Positions 44,823 to 55,960 of a DNA stretch of 64,000 nucleotides are shown one piece after another (the first letter of the stretch is position 1; each line of letters begins with the position of its first letter). A program made the position numbers and the translations under genes. A model generated the notes under the pieces. The model made no database searches, was not told the origin of the DNA, and saw only the letters and a program-made list of their open reading frames with translations. This DNA comes from Hexactinellida sp. DTS-2022 (taxonomy: Eukaryota > Porifera > Hexactinellida). The stretch covers positions 1,984,001 to 2,048,000 of the forward strand of contig JAPNXP010000006.1 of assembly GCA_028753945.1 (NCBI GenBank). Reading direction: 5' to 3'.

Positions 44823-45007
44823 CAGGCTTTCATCTAGACAAAATTTTACCGCGCGCCTAGATTTAGCTTGAGCTCGTTCAGTCGCGCCTAACATGTTCAT
44901 TTTGTATTAAGTTTATGGTAGCATCTCTCGATTTTTATACGCCTAGATTAAAATCCTCCCAAAAATACGCGCCTTCAGGCGCGTGCATACTCCTGGATGA
45001 AACCTTG
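44823..45007. mobile_element. hAT MITE, 185 bp (CAGGCTTTCATC family)
   Basis: The ends are CAGGCTTTCATCTAG and CTGGATGAAACCTTG. The flanks are ATTGAAT and ATTGAAA. The uninterrupted sequence in copy A (TTCAATTGAATGTGTTAAAT at about 13363) shows the empty site. It is the same family as 12271-12483. Confidence 0.87.
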
Positions 45008-45716
45008 ATTGAAAGTGTTAAATCTAATTCTATAGTTTCAAATTGCGTTAATTCAATTGATTCAACTTGTGAGATCGAGTAGGCTTTTTATTTTATAATT
45101 GAAAACTTAGTTTCTACATTCCATATCACCGACAGATTATGTGATTATATTTCCTTCTGCAAGAATACTCTTGTATTATTTTAATATACTGACGTAATTA
45201 TAATAATTAAGTCAGCCTTTAATTGACTTATATAGATGCTTTCAATTTGTTTATTAGGTTTCATCGAGTGTGCGGAATTGAAAATGGTAGCCAAATTAAT
45301 TTTATTTACTATTTCTAACAAAAATTAAACTTAATAAATTCAAGATGACATTGAAATTGGTGTTGAATTATTAATAATGTTATTTATTATACTAATTAAT
45401 TTAATATCATAAATCTCAGAGATAATACAAGTTATAAACAAACTTCCAATTGATCAATTGATCTTTATGCCACGTAACACGTCTACAAATGGTTCACAAA
45501 AATCATTTTTACTATTTAGTGTTTTCAAATCGGTTGGTTGGTATTGGGTGAACTCCCAACACGCACATAAAAAATGCTGATCCATCACCAAATATATTCT
45601 ACTGAAACTTGAATATCTCTGAATTGAAGTGAGCTAAAGCGAAACTTCATACTCACTAAGGCTTGTTACCTTCTGAAATGGTTTAACACCTTCATAGTAA
45701 TGATGACATGGCGAAA

Positions 45717-45836
45717 AAATCCAAAATTGCTGCTGTGCAGACAGCATTTTCCTTTGGAGCACTACTAGTTACCCAACCACCAAATGTAGTTCCTCCAAAG
45801 GGAAATGCGTCGGCACAGGCTGCAATTTTGGAGTTT
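45717..45836. repeat. R1-associated 120-bp foldback
   Basis: AAATCCAAAATTGC at the left and GCAATTTTGGAGTTT at the right, with TTCCTTTGGAG and CTCCAAAGGGAA pairing inside. It ends copy C of R1. Confidence 0.85.
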
Positions 45837-46125
45837 TATTTATTTTTGATAAATTGCAGGTTAGTTTCTATCTTAAACCCGTTTCGAGATTAATGACATT
45901 CATTAAATATGCGTAAATTGACATTTATTTATACACCAAACGTGAAAAAGTATTTGTACAACAATAATCTATACTCATACATTCAAGGTTCCAGCAACAT
46001 AATAACATTTGTAGAAGCTTATATATGGTTATTGCCATAAAAGTTATGTTTACTAAAATAAAATTACTAAATTTTAATTTTTCAATTTGCATCTTTATGG
46101 AGGTGTTAAACTCATGAACTATATA

Positions 46126-46536
46126 CAGTCAACTCCCGTTATAACGAAGTGCTCGGGACTGTAGTTTCATTTCGTTATAAGCGGAGTTTGTTATAACCGG
46201 AGTTCCTAATTAGCGGAGTTCGATCTTGAAAGAGGTCATTACAATTTTGATTTCGTTGTAACCGGAGTTCATTATGAACAAATTTCGTTATAACCGGAGT
46301 TCGTTATAAGCAGAATTTGTTATAAGCGCAGTTCGTTATAACCGGAGTAAAATTAATAGATTAGAGACTATATGGGATTTAAATGACTTCGTTCTAAGCG
46401 GAGTTTCGTTATATCCATTTCGTTGTAACCGAAGTTTTTTAATGTAATAAGATAGAAGGATTTCCGGTCCAGTGAATGACTTCGTTATAAGCAGGTACTT
46501 CCTTATATCCGACTTGGTTATAACGGGAGTTGACTT
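46126..46536. mobile_element. Tigger/pogo-like MITE, 411 bp (CAGTCAACTCCC family)
   Basis: It starts CAGTCAACTCCCGTTATAAC and ends GTTATAACGGGAGTTGACTT, next to TA on both sides. It aligns throughout with 22162-22559. Confidence 0.86.
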
Positions 46537-46599
46537 TAATTAGATAATTAAATATATAATTTGTGATCACTGATTTCAGATTTGAATAATACATGGTCG

Positions 46600-46735
46600 A
46601 ATTACTCTAGACCCATAATCTCTAATTATTACCATTATTTTCCAATGAGACACAGTAACATTCCCATTTGTGCCACTTGTGCCACAAGTGGTGGATGGCA
46701 GGAACACTTATGCCACTTCATGGATGGGGAAATCG
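46600..46735 (-). mobile_element. Fragment of the mariner-like MITE seen at 3367-3930
   Basis: In reverse complement, GAAGTGGCATAAGTGTTCC and then CACTTGTGGCACAAGTGGCA match about 3535-3600. Neither terminus is present. The open frame 46582-46821 runs through this fragment and is not a gene. Confidence 0.6.
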
Positions 46736-46820
46736 GTCCCCCAGGGCTGCTGATAACAATCAGTGGGCGCACTTGGAACGCATCTCAGTACCTTTCCCCA
46801 ATTTACCCTCTCAATAAGTA

Positions 46821-46947
46821 AAAAATCCAAAATTGCAGCAGTGCCGCCTCATGTTCCTTTGGTGGCACTATATTTGGTCGTTGGGTAATTCTTGAAAGTG
46901 CCTCCAAAATAAAATGCTGTTAGTAGAGCTGAAATTTTTGATTTTTT
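46821..46947. repeat. R1-associated 120-bp foldback
   Basis: AAAATCCAAAATTGCAGCAG and CTGAAATTTTTGATTTT mark the two arms, with TTCCTTTGGTGGCACTA and AGTGCCTCCAAAA inside. The right arm is more diverged than in 41210-41330. Confidence 0.8.
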
Positions 46948-47508
46948 TCGCCATGTCATCAGCACTATGAAGGCGTTAAATCATTTGAGAAAGGTGTTTC
47001 GAAGGTAATGACCCTTCGTGTGTTGGAGTTTCCTTTTTGCTCACTTCATTTTAGGAATATTCAAGTTTCGGTATAAATTAATAGGTGATGAGTCAGGATT
47101 TTTTATGTTCGTGTTGGGTCTTCACCCAACACCAACCAACCCATTCGAAGTGTATAATTCACAAAATTGTCAAACACACATTTTTTGACGATGTCATCAT
47201 CACCTCAGGGTGTCAAGACCTATTTGTATTGGTGGTACGTGCCATAATGATCAACTGATAAATTGGAAGTTTGTTTCTATCTTGTATCATCTCTGAGATT
47301 AATGCTATTAAATTAGCATAAAATTATTAATAATTTAGTACCAATTACAATGTCAAAATATATTGATTAAGTTTAATTATTCGTCAAAAATAGTATATAA
47401 ATTTAATTTGTATACTTAATTAAATTCCGCACACTCGAAGACCCCTAATAAACAAATTGTAAGCAGCATTGGAATTCAAATAAAAAATTAATTAATTATA
47501 ATTAATAC

Positions 47509-47887
47509 TAGGGCTGAAACGAATATTCGAAATGTAGCGAACGAACCTTTCTCTAGAGTCTAAACGAACGAATATTCGAATATTCGTTCGTTTGGATGAC
47601 TAAGCATTAAATCAATTTCTAGAGACAAAATAATTGGAAAATAGGTTTTTGATAATGTTAGAATGGTATAATAATAGTTACAAAGTGTATTATACACAAG
47701 TTAATTAATAATCAGCTAGTTTAAGTGGGAATTTATATTTACGATATCTCTAACCTATTCAAAAGTATTGTTGTTGTCCAAAATTAGTTAACGAATATCC
47801 GTTTCAATCTAATTTTCCTCCAGACGAATATTCGTTTAATCATTTCGAACAAATATTCGAATATTAGGTATATTCGTTTCAGCTCTA
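47509..47887. mobile_element. hAT element with CGAATATTCG repeats, 379 bp
   Basis: It starts TAGGGCTGAAACGAATATTC and ends ATTCGTTTCAGCTCTA. Perfect 8-bp duplications ATTAATAC flank it (47501-47508 and 47888-47895). CGAATATTCGTTCG motifs are concentrated near both ends. A partial copy is at about 56220-56440. Confidence 0.93.
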
Positions 47888-48315
47888 ATTAATACGTCTG
47901 TCTATTAACAGTGCAAGATTATTCTTGCAGAAGGAAATATATTCACTTATTCTGTCGTTGTTATAGAATCCTAGTTTTCAATTGGAAAATACAGTAGAAG
48001 CCTACTCGATCTCACAAGTTGAATCAATAATAAAAATCACAAGTTGAAACAATCGAATTAGATTTACACTTTTATTTGAACAGAAGTGTTAGTATACAAA
48101 AGGAATTTTCGGCAACTCAATTGTGGCACAAACTAAATACAATTTGAAAATTCGTACACTGTGAAAGGATGTAGAATTAAATTTCCTATCGAAAACATAT
48201 ACTATATTGAGTATTCGCGCAATCTTTATTGATCCTTTTCTAACATTGAATAGGTGTAAAAATGTATCCAAAAGAAATGTAATCAAAAATCGTGACCTCA
48301 GGTGCACATCTGTAA

Positions 48316-49055
48316 TAGAGGTGAGCGTCGTGTTGAAATTTGTCTTTTACACTAACACGAACACGAAACATATGACACGAACACGACACGAACACGAAAT
48401 TCGCCACACAAACAGAACACGACACGAACACGAACACGAAACAACGAACACGAAACACGAAACACGAACACGAAACACGAAACACGAACACGAAACACGA
48501 AACACGAAACACGAAACACGAATATCAATAAATAACTCGAAACTCGGACACCGAATACATAGTTTTGAAAAATCAAATTAATATATATAAATTAAGAAAT
48601 CATAACATTCATAATTATATTTGAATGTAAATAAGTCGAAGCGTGGACCACGGTCTAAGTTATGAACGCAATATGGAAGAATTGTCTCAAATACTAGTGA
48701 CAATATAAGAAAGCAATTGTGGTTGAACAACAATTTAACGGGAACACAAAAGTGAAAAAGGAATACAATACAATAACTTGAATACCACAAGTATTGTATA
48801 ATTTTAATAACAAAACCTCGATGAATTTTAATCCAACACCACACGAAGACGATCAAGATACATGAACTTTGAACACGAAAACGACACGAACACGAAAGTT
48901 TTGGCACAACACGACACGAACACGACACGAGACATAAACCTTGAACACGAACACGACACGAACACGAACACTTTGGTCTAACACGACACGAACACGAATT
49001 CGTGTCGTGTCGTGTTCGTGTTCGTGTCGTGTTCGTGTCTTGTCGCTCGGCTCTA
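48316..49055. mobile_element. hAT element with ACGAACACGA arrays, 740 bp
   Basis: It starts TAGAGGTGAGCG and ends CGCTCGGCTCTA. Perfect 8-bp duplications ATCTGTAA flank it (48308-48315 and 49056-49063). The empty site can be read in other R1 copies (ACATCTGTAACCCATGAGAC-like). The two subterminal regions (48355-48520 and 48870-49040) are dense arrays of ACACGAACACGA and ACACGAAAC. Frames through them translate to low-complexity RVRVVFVF or TRHEHE strings and are not genes. Confidence 0.94.
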
Positions 49056-49203
49056 ATCTGTAACCCATGAGACACCTGTGCCGTAAATTTCAGTTCTTAG
49101 TTAGGTAATAAAACTCTGTTCTGTGGAGTGGATACTGACTAATATTCGGTAACCAAAGCAGTAAGTTTAGAACTGGGCCACTCTAGTATAGTATAGTCGG
49201 CAC

Positions 49204-49771
49204 CAGCCAGTGGTGTCCTTCTGTGGGAGCGGGTGGGAGCGTCGCTCCCATACTTTACTTTTAAATGATATTATTTGCTGTTGGTGAGACTATAACAACT
49301 AAGTTGATATGGCTTAGAATTCTGCCCAATATAAACGTGGAGTAAAAACTAGTAATTCCCAATCTCAGGAATATAATGTGATATTGAAGTACAGTTAACT
49401 ACCGTTATATCGAAGTGCTCGGGACCGTGGTTTCATTTAGTTATAAGCAGAGTTTGTTATAACCGGAGTAAAACCAATAGCTTAGAGGGTATATGGGATT
49501 TAAATCACTTTGTTATAAGCGGAATTTCGTTAATTCCATTTCGGTTTTACGAGAGTTTTAATAATGTAATATGATAGAAGGATTTCCCGACCATTGAATG
49601 ACTTCGCTATAAGCAGGCACTTCGTTATATCCAACTTGATTATAATGGGAGTTGACTGTACTAGTGGTTTGGTATTTTGTGAGTAATTACTTAATCATTT
49701 ACTTGTCAATTTATTCAATTTTTGGAATCATACTACGCTCCCATAGTTATAAATTGAGCAGAACACCACTG
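49204..49771. mobile_element. hAT element inserted in an R1 palindromic array
   Basis: It starts CAGCCAGTGGTGTCCTTCTG and ends GAGCAGAACACCACTG; GGGAGCG near the left pairs with CGCTCCC near the right. Flanks GTCGGCAC (49196-49203) and TTCGGCAC (49772-49779) match at 7 of 8. A Tigger-like MITE (49392-49658) lies inside. Confidence 0.82.
49392..49658. mobile_element. Tigger/pogo-like MITE, 267 bp, internally deleted
   Basis: It starts CAGTTAACTACCGTTATATC and ends TTATAATGGGAGTTGACTG, flanked by TA. It aligns with both ends of 22162-22559 but lacks about 130 bp of the middle. Confidence 0.85.
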
Positions 49772-49957
49772 TTCGGCACAGTATAAAGGCAGTGATTTCA
49801 ATACTGGGCCACCACATAATAGTCGGAACAGTAAAATCCAAAATTGCAGCTGTGCCGACAACATGATCCTTGGAGGATTATCTTTTGGTGTCAAGTTAAT
49901 TGATAGTGCCTCCAAAAGAAAATGCTGTCGACACTGCTGCAATTTGGGATTTTTTTA
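49772..49957. repeat. R1 array remnant followed by a 120-bp foldback
   Basis: 49772-49830 resumes the 62-bp unit (AAAGGCAGTGATTTCAATAC, GGGCCACCA, AGTCGGAACAGTAAA). 49833-49957 is a foldback copy with AAATCCAAAATTGCAGCTGT and CTGCTGCAATTTGGGATTT arms. Here the array and the foldback are directly adjacent, unlike copies B-D, where about 1.2 kb separates them. Confidence 0.8.
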
Positions 49958-50012
49958 ATGAATTTACAAAACAGCTGTAGATTATGGATCGGATTTTGCT
50001 TTAAATTCTGGA

Positions 50013-50487
50013 CTAGCACGCTTCGTTTGTTAGATCGGCTCGCGGCAAACCACAACCACACACCAACCGCTTCGCGGTTAGTGTGTGGTTTATATACGTC
50101 TAACATTTATTATAAACCGTAAATAGGCTTAAATATTCGATTTTAACAATGTGAAATTTAGTGATGACGTATTCATGTGATAATGAGTAAGCTAATTGGT
50201 GATCTGGCGTGACTAACATGTCCCCATCATGAATGTACATGTTCTATTAAGTTTTTCAGATTTTTATCTCTTAGAGGGTTGGAATTATGAGCGATTAATT
50301 GAATTTTCAGGGTTCTCCAAATGTGAGGCTTGCCGAGGTATGATCATTTTTGAGTGGAGACCTTAACTTGTTGGCGGGTGCCAAGAGTTACCCCATATGC
50401 CAAAGATTACATTTGGAAACCGTCCACTTTCTTCAATCAACTCGGAACATACAAACAAATATATACTTTGTGTTTTAGTATTATAGA
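50013..50487 (-). mobile_element. Non-autonomous Helitron, 475 bp
   Basis: On the minus strand it starts TCTATAATACTAAAACACAA (50487) and ends GAAGCGTGCTAG (50013), followed by T. Upstream of the 3' end, CCGCGAAGCGG can pair with nearby GCG words. It shares AACATACAAACAAATATATA, TTGGAAACCGTCC and CCAACCGCTTCGCGGTTAGT with the other two copies. The base before the start is T rather than A. Confidence 0.72.
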
Positions 50488-50489
50488 AT

Positions 50490-50922
50490 TGATAATATAT
50501 ATTATGTACTGAATTTGGTAAGGATTCCGATCCATTCGTACCCTTTGGTTTCAATATTTGAATACAGCCACTCAATAATCCCAATCAACATACTATTATG
50601 AAGTGGCGCAGGTCTTAACTGAGCATACTTCAAGTAGCATTTCCTAAATTATTTATATTTTTCTAAATTCGATTACAGAATTATTACCAATTCCTGACTA
50701 TTATAAGTTTCTTGTGAAAAACTTTGACAAAAATATTGATTTTTCTTAATAAATACGCTTGAAATTATCTAGCACTTTATTCACTGATCACATCAGTACC
50801 CTTTTTAACACATTTTCAACTGACATGTTTCAATTATAGATTGTAGACATTTCACACTGTTGGATTTGGATAAAAATCGTGTTATCATTGGAAGAGACTT
50901 GGACGTTTGTGTTTCTAAATTG
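50490..50922. other. AT-rich stretch, nothing recognised
   Basis: No repeat boundary or gene was seen. Confidence 0.4.
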
Positions 50923-50924
50923 TA

Positions 50925-51023
50925 GTCGACTCCGCTTAATAAGGCACCGGTTAATAGATTTATCCCCTTCATCTGGTCAAAGCAACCTGGTCCCGAGGTA
51001 ACTCTATTAAGCTGAGTCAACTG
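50925..51023. mobile_element. Tigger-like MITE fragment, ~100 bp
   Basis: GTCGACTCCGCTTAATAAGG at the left and CTATTAAGCTGAGTCAACTG at the right are inverted repeats (both contain an AGTYGAC-like motif and TTAAT). Internal CACCGGTTAATAG and GGTCCCGAGG resemble the other Tigger-like MITEs here. Confidence 0.6.
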
Positions 51024-51156
51024 TATATATTTTCATTTCAATTGGTTTGCACTTGATTGCCATTGAACAAAATTAAAAAAATTCGATTCTAGACTAAATT
51101 TACTCATGGTTTATACTCTAGTCTAGATTTTTTTAAATATTAATTGTTAGGGTAGT

Positions 51157-51510
51157 ATGCTTTCTATATTGCCCAATATTGGGCTAGCAAACATATCTCG
51201 TTTAATGTGTTCTGGGGGTTCAAGCCCTCATTTTGGTGCAAAATATAAACCTACCAATTATTCTGAATTCTTCGATATCTTTCTTGATACTGGCATAATT
51301 ATAATGGACAAAGGTAATTTATTATTATAATAACTATTGATTCTCCTTTCAAACCTAATAACTTGAAAGTATCTTCTAGCTTTACCCTCTGATTTTTCCA
51401 AGTTTATCTCATTTTGTTAAACAGAGACATTAGCTCTGAATCTTCTTCACGGAGCTGCATTAATCCAAACTTTATCTGGGGCGATCTGTCTAACTACATA
51501 TTTGGGAGGA
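51157..51510 (+). CDS. Possible two-exon gene fragment, unknown function
   Basis: ATG 51157 opens a 52-codon frame (MLSILPNIGLANISRLM, then GGSSPHFGAKYKPTNYSEFF and FLDTGIIIMDK) that ends at AAAG before GTAATT (51313). An acceptor (TTGTTAAACAG) ends at 51424. The next frame continues in phase with TLALNLLHGAALIQTLSGAI and TYLGG, stopping at about 51526. The intron would be 111 bp. Amino-acid composition is mixed and unlike repeat translations, and both splice sites look reasonable. I do not recognise the protein. It could be a gene fragment carried by an element, a small gene in the kinase intron, or chance. Confidence 0.3.
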
Positions 51511-51573
51511 ATAGAGTCGATTTAAGGAAAATCTTATCTTAAATGGAAAAACAACTCTAGAGGAATTTAATTA

Positions 51574-52301
51574 ATGTTGGAAAATAAAGACCTTAATAAC
51601 CCATCTGGTTTCAGCTTTCAGGTTTGTATTAGCTTGGATTTACTTACTATAAAAGAGAGAACTCCTTTAATAACCTCAAATTTGATGAGCAATGCCAGTA
51701 ATTTAGAAAACCTGCTTGGCCTTAATTCTAGAGAAGCTGAGGATATTGATTTTTACACTATTAATGCACGTGACAAAAATATCGATACATCTCACTATTT
51801 AAAATATTTCTGCGAGTTTTACATAAATAGAGAGGATTTAAATAGCATAAGTTACGTAGATTATGTTGTATATCGAATGAATATAGAATGGACTAGTGAC
51901 TAGTCTAATGGCTAATCTGTGTTTTTTCAGTTCATAGTAGGAAATTGAAATCTCCTTTTTTCCAAGCTTGGGTAGTATGTGAATTCTCTAATTGTTCTAT
52001 TTAGAATAATTTTTTTTGATAGATTCTAAAGTCATTAGATATGGACTATCATTCTCAACGTGATATTTCATTATATCATGAAGGTAAAGAAATACTCATG
52101 AACGTCACATTATTTCATATGAAAGAAAAAAATTGGGCACAGTTAATTAATAATTCAGCAAGTAATATTTTTCATAGACAATTTATAATGAAAAAGAACA
52201 TTGAGTCATCCAAAAGTGATAATTTCACTAATTTAAAATCACAACAAACTCACGAAGAATTCGATCAGACTTTATATATAGATTCTCAAATGGCCAGGTA
52301 A
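51574..52301 (+). other. Two open frames of unknown nature
   Basis: The frames 51574-51903 (109 codons, with NLENLLGLNSREAEDIDFYT) and 52041-52301 (86 codons, ending at a GTAATAG that could be a donor) lie just downstream of the possible two-exon fragment and on the same strand. No domain is recognised. They may be exons of one decayed gene. Confidence 0.28.
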
Positions 52302-53758
52302 TAGATGTTTTGGAAACACAAAGACGTCCGTTTAGAGTTCCTCTACGATCAAATATATGGTTACATTCAATATATGGTACAAGATCATTGACGCCGAACT
52401 TTTTAATACTTCCAAAACTGAGAGGGGGCTCGAAGCTTTTAATTTAACTTTGTAGTAGTTTTGACAACACAAGGTTCTCCAGTGAGCCTCAGCCCTGCCT
52501 CAAGAGCCACCTCCCCCCCCCCCCCCTGTTCGATATCATGGGTGGCGGGGGACTTTGGCCTATTTCTGAGTTACATTTATTATTATTCAATTATATAGCA
52601 GAAAACATATATAAGTTATTACTTAGTCCAAATTGTAGATAGTGTACTGAATCTAGATACCTTCGGTTACATTATCAAACCCATCAATATTTATGCAAAA
52701 TCAATATACTCTTATGCTCTTACTTTATTGCACCTTAATTTTTACTAGCCCTCTACCTGTTGCAGAAATGATTATTAGTGTTCCATGAACGTCCGAAATA
52801 ATTTCTTTTACATAAATGGATTTTATCTAGTATATTTTTCTCCTTAAAGATTTAAATATTGACCAAGTTGAAATGGACTATAGTTACCCAGTAACGCATA
52901 GTACATGTTTAGCATTCAACAAGCAGAATTTCACCATTTCTTTTTCTAAATGTTGAGAGATTCTAAACTGTAAAACCAGTTAATAGTTATATTTTCCAAT
53001 TTTATAGCATCTCTGTTCGGCACACATAATGAATAGTATTAGTTATAAATTAGATATAAAATTGATAAACGAGTCAAACGATAAGTGCTATATGCATGCG
53101 ATACTCTTGTAAAGAGTAAAATATCGTCGAAGTAGAAATTGATTTTGAATTCCTGTTTCTTTTGATGATAACTGAATCAATGTTACCCCTAGTTACTTAG
53201 AATTTGCTGAATTTAGAGAGTGTAATTAAAGATGTCCAAATTAATAGTTCAGAGAGTTTTTCACTATGTGTATTCAGGCACTGAGAAAGATCAGTTTTTT
53301 CCAGTGTTTGAAATTGACCTTTAGAAAGTAAGCCTGGGCTTTTAGTATGGGAAAAAATCTGAACTCTACAAAGCTCAGCTCTATTTAAGGATTCTCTAAA
53401 AGTAAACATCCACAAAAACTAAAAATAATATAAAAATATAGAACACACTGTCTATAAACATGGCTTACGCTATTCCTCTCTATATAATATATTTATTGTT
53501 GATTGCCACTTACACATGTCTCGCTGGGAGTTCTCTTTTCTATTTGTAATAATCTAGACCAAATACAAATTGATTGTGCTGGACTTTACTTATGGTTTAT
53601 TTGGACATCTATTTTATTCATCCAAACAACCCTAAAATCTCAAGTTCGATTTAAAGCAGATATCACCACTCGAACTTACTCTGCAATGAAATGAGTATTA
53701 GTTCTCGAATTTCAATCTTTTATTTTATCTTTTACGTAGTAAAAAACTAAGTGTTTAA
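52302..53758. other. Non-coding stretch with a poly-C tract
   Basis: A C run of about 14 lies near 52511, inside a GC-rich piece (AGCCCTGCCTC, GGGTGGCGGGGGAC) that may be a hAT MITE remnant. A minus-strand frame at 53415-53197 (72 codons) has no known motif. Confidence 0.35.
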
Positions 53759-54320
53759 CCAGGGAATTCTTTAATATAGGGACTGTAAACTTCGTTTTAC
53801 GGAATATTGGCGTAAGCCTAAACCAGTATTGTCACTTATTGATATCCCGATATCCGCTTATGCTAGACACAGGAAGTGTATTATTGTCGTATGAGGAAGT
53901 CATATTATGGGAGTCCAATTGGTTTATCGAAAATATTTGTGGAATGTAAGTTATGCGATTATCACACCTTTCCATTTATGGTAATATTTTTAAAATGTCG
54001 AGATTAGTTAGCTTTATCCTATGAAATTTATTATTGGCGAATGGGAAATGGGAATTCATATTTACGGACTCAGTAGATCACATTGATTTACCTAAGGCGT
54101 TCCCCTTAGCCTATATGATTATTTTGGCACTCTCCACAGGAGGATTGCCCCGACCTTGTTTTGCAGTTTAGCTAATTCTTAACTATCTGTTATCTGTAAT
54201 TATGTTGTTAATTAAAAAATCTTGATAAGTTTTTTTCAAATCTATTCCTTTTTATTCTGACAAGGCTGGATTCGGTTAACCGGTTAACTGTTGCTGACAT
54301 CGGTTAACGGTTAGAGATTT
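53759..54320. mobile_element. Long-TIR element (CCAGGGAC family), left arm only
   Basis: It starts CCAGGGAATTCTTTAATATA and follows the left arm of 18442-19787 through GGCGTTCCCCTTAGCC and CTCCACAGGAGGATTGCCCC. It ends near GGATTCGGTTAACCGGTTAA and CGGTTAGAGATT, the centre of the complete copies. The right arm is absent, so it was truncated at or near the loop. Confidence 0.82.
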
Positions 54321-54329
54321 TTTCAAAAA

Positions 54330-55095
54330 CAAAAGTTCAGAGAAATAAATACTGTACTAAATCCAAATTCTTTGTATTATTTCTATTAATTGCATATAGG
54401 TTATCGTTTCCTTTGAATCGAATTGTTTATTGATATTCTTCTTGGTTTCTTCTTATCCAGTAATGACGAGAATATTGAGAGATAATTCTTGAAATATTCA
54501 CAATAATTTAATTGTAAATTTTATTATTTATTATTCTTTCGTCACTTTTTATTGTGATATAGCGATATTTATATATTCGTTAATTTTTTCACATATCTAA
54601 TAATAAATTATGGGTAGATCAACAATTTTATCAATTGATGCTGCTAATGACAGCAATTTTCTCTATAATCCTTGCTCATATTATGTGGCTAAGTTTACCA
54701 CAACTTTAATAAACTAAATTTCATCGATATTGAAATAGGATGAGGATACTTTCTTAATCCAAACCCACGCAATGTCTATTATCTTCAAATGAAGACTTCC
54801 TTAGGAGTTCTAGCTATAATCTTTCAGCTACTTGTTCCATGCCTGAAGCCTTTCTCAGATAAATCTTCAAACCCAGCCCTTCGTTGAACTCTTTCAAAAT
54901 TTATTCTGAGTGTGAAAATACCCTACCGTATGCAATGTGGTCGTATTGTTCGCCAAGTAGAACTATTCAGAGTAGATATTTCGACATATCTCTCATCAAT
55001 TTAGTAGAGCTTTCTTGTCTTAATTTAATAATTTAAGAAGATGTTCCCTCAGCTCCAATAACTGGCTACATATTCAATGAATTTAGATTAGTATT
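54330..55095. other. AT-rich stretch, nothing recognised
   Basis: No gene or repeat boundary is seen. Confidence 0.4.
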
Positions 55096-55103
55096 CATAC
55101 TCG

Positions 55104-55448
55104 CAGGGCGGCGCCAGCACAGTCCCATTGGGGGGGGGGGGGGGGGCGAAAGGGGGGCGGACCAATACACTGGAGGGGTAAACCCAATAGTTGTAAACAT
55201 TCCAAAAATCACATTCAAACCAAAATCGATTATTTTAATGACAAACTTAGTTAAATAATCTGTCCTATAATAATATACGGTGGGGCATCTCTGCAAAACA
55301 GCTAATTATGGACTGCCTGTCCAGGGAGTATAGCATTTCCACATTAACATTAAGTAATCCTATAACAGACAAGCGAATTCTCGCCCCCCACAGGGGAGGA
55401 GAATCAAAAGCGCGGGGGGGGGCGGCCGCCCCCCTCGCGCCGCCACTG
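55104..55448. mobile_element. hAT element, 345 bp, with a 16-18 bp G run
   Basis: It starts CAGGGCGGCGCCAGCAC and ends CTCGCGCCGCCACTG. Perfect 8-bp duplications CATACTCG flank it (55096-55103 and 55449-55456). A G run near 55130 and a GGCGGCCGCCCCCC palindromic tract near 55420 sit just inside the two ends. Confidence 0.93.
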
Positions 55449-55557
55449 CATACTCGACACGCCCACTACCAGTAGAGGTTCTCCCCCTCTTGGATCAGAG
55501 CGACCCAGCCTAAATCCTGTTTTTTTTCACTTGAGTTATTGCAATTGTTGTCGAATT

Positions 55558-55960
55558 TTACTGTGCCGACTATACTTTAGTATAGTGGCCCAGTATTGGA
55601 ATCACTTCCTTTATTCTATATTATTATTATTTTATTTTTACTGTACCGAGTACTACCGACTATACTATAGTATAGTGGCCCAGTTCTAATCTTACTGCCT
55701 TTAATATTATTATTATTATTATTATTTTATTTTTCTCCGTAGACGGTGCCCTGGCCAGAGCTTTGTAGTTGATGGGCTTAAACTTGGCATGTAGGTGCGA
55801 TGGGACCGTCTAATTTGCACCTGGGGTTACGATTTTTGATTAACAAATTTTGGACACATCTTTAACACCTTTCAAAATTTGTCTGGTCCATAACTCAAAA
55901 AATGTTTTACTAAACCCCCGATTTTTATTTCATATTTGGTACATTGGCGTATAGGATAAT
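55558..55960 (+). repeat. R1 dispersed repeat, copy E (partial)
   Basis: Two palindromic units (55562-55600 and 55650-55700) are followed by GACGGTGCCCTGGCCAGAGC, GGGCTTAAACTTGGCATG and CCATAACTCAAAAAATG. This is the reverse complement of about 42420-42840. It ends where copy B continues into CATTTATGGCAG. Confidence 0.8.

Larger units (their letters stand above)
44440..45836 (+). repeat. R1 dispersed repeat, copy C
   Basis: The order is as in copy A: palindromic unit (44445-44480), AAGAACTGAAATTTTCAGGACA (44550), CCACAATTGAGTTGCAAATT (44769), GAGATCGAGTAGGCTT (45070), TTTCCTTCTGCAAGAATACT (45150), ACAAACTTCCAATTGATC (45435), GGTTGGTTGGTATTGGGTGA (45532) and the foldback (45717-45836). A 185-bp hAT MITE interrupts it. 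This is the most compact complete copy, about 1.2 kb without the insertion. Confidence 0.78.
46819..49203 (-). repeat. R1 dispersed repeat, copy D, with two hAT insertions
   Basis: The order is as in copy B: foldback (46821-46947), CACCAACCAACCCATTCG (47127), GATGTCATCATCACCTCAGG (47188), AGTTTGTTTCTATCTTGTAT (47266), CTCGATCTCACAAGTTGAAT (48006), CAACTCAATTGTGGCACAAA (48115), CTCAGGTGCACATCTGTAA (48297), GAGACACCTGTG (49070) and palindromic unit (49160-49203). The insertions are 47509-47887 and 48316-49055. Confidence 0.75.

Noticed and set aside
45708-45893. Short frame starting MAKKSKIAAVQ
   Set aside because: It is a translation of the 120-bp foldback and its flank.
48207-49075. Long open frames on both strands (TRHEHE-like and RVRVVFVF-like translations)
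   Set aside because: They are translations of the ACGAACACGA arrays of the hAT element at 48316-49055, low complexity and on both strands.
55558-55960. R1 as a Helitron
   Set aside because: The edges examined do not show a TC start or a hairpin plus CTRR end, so I left the family unclassified.
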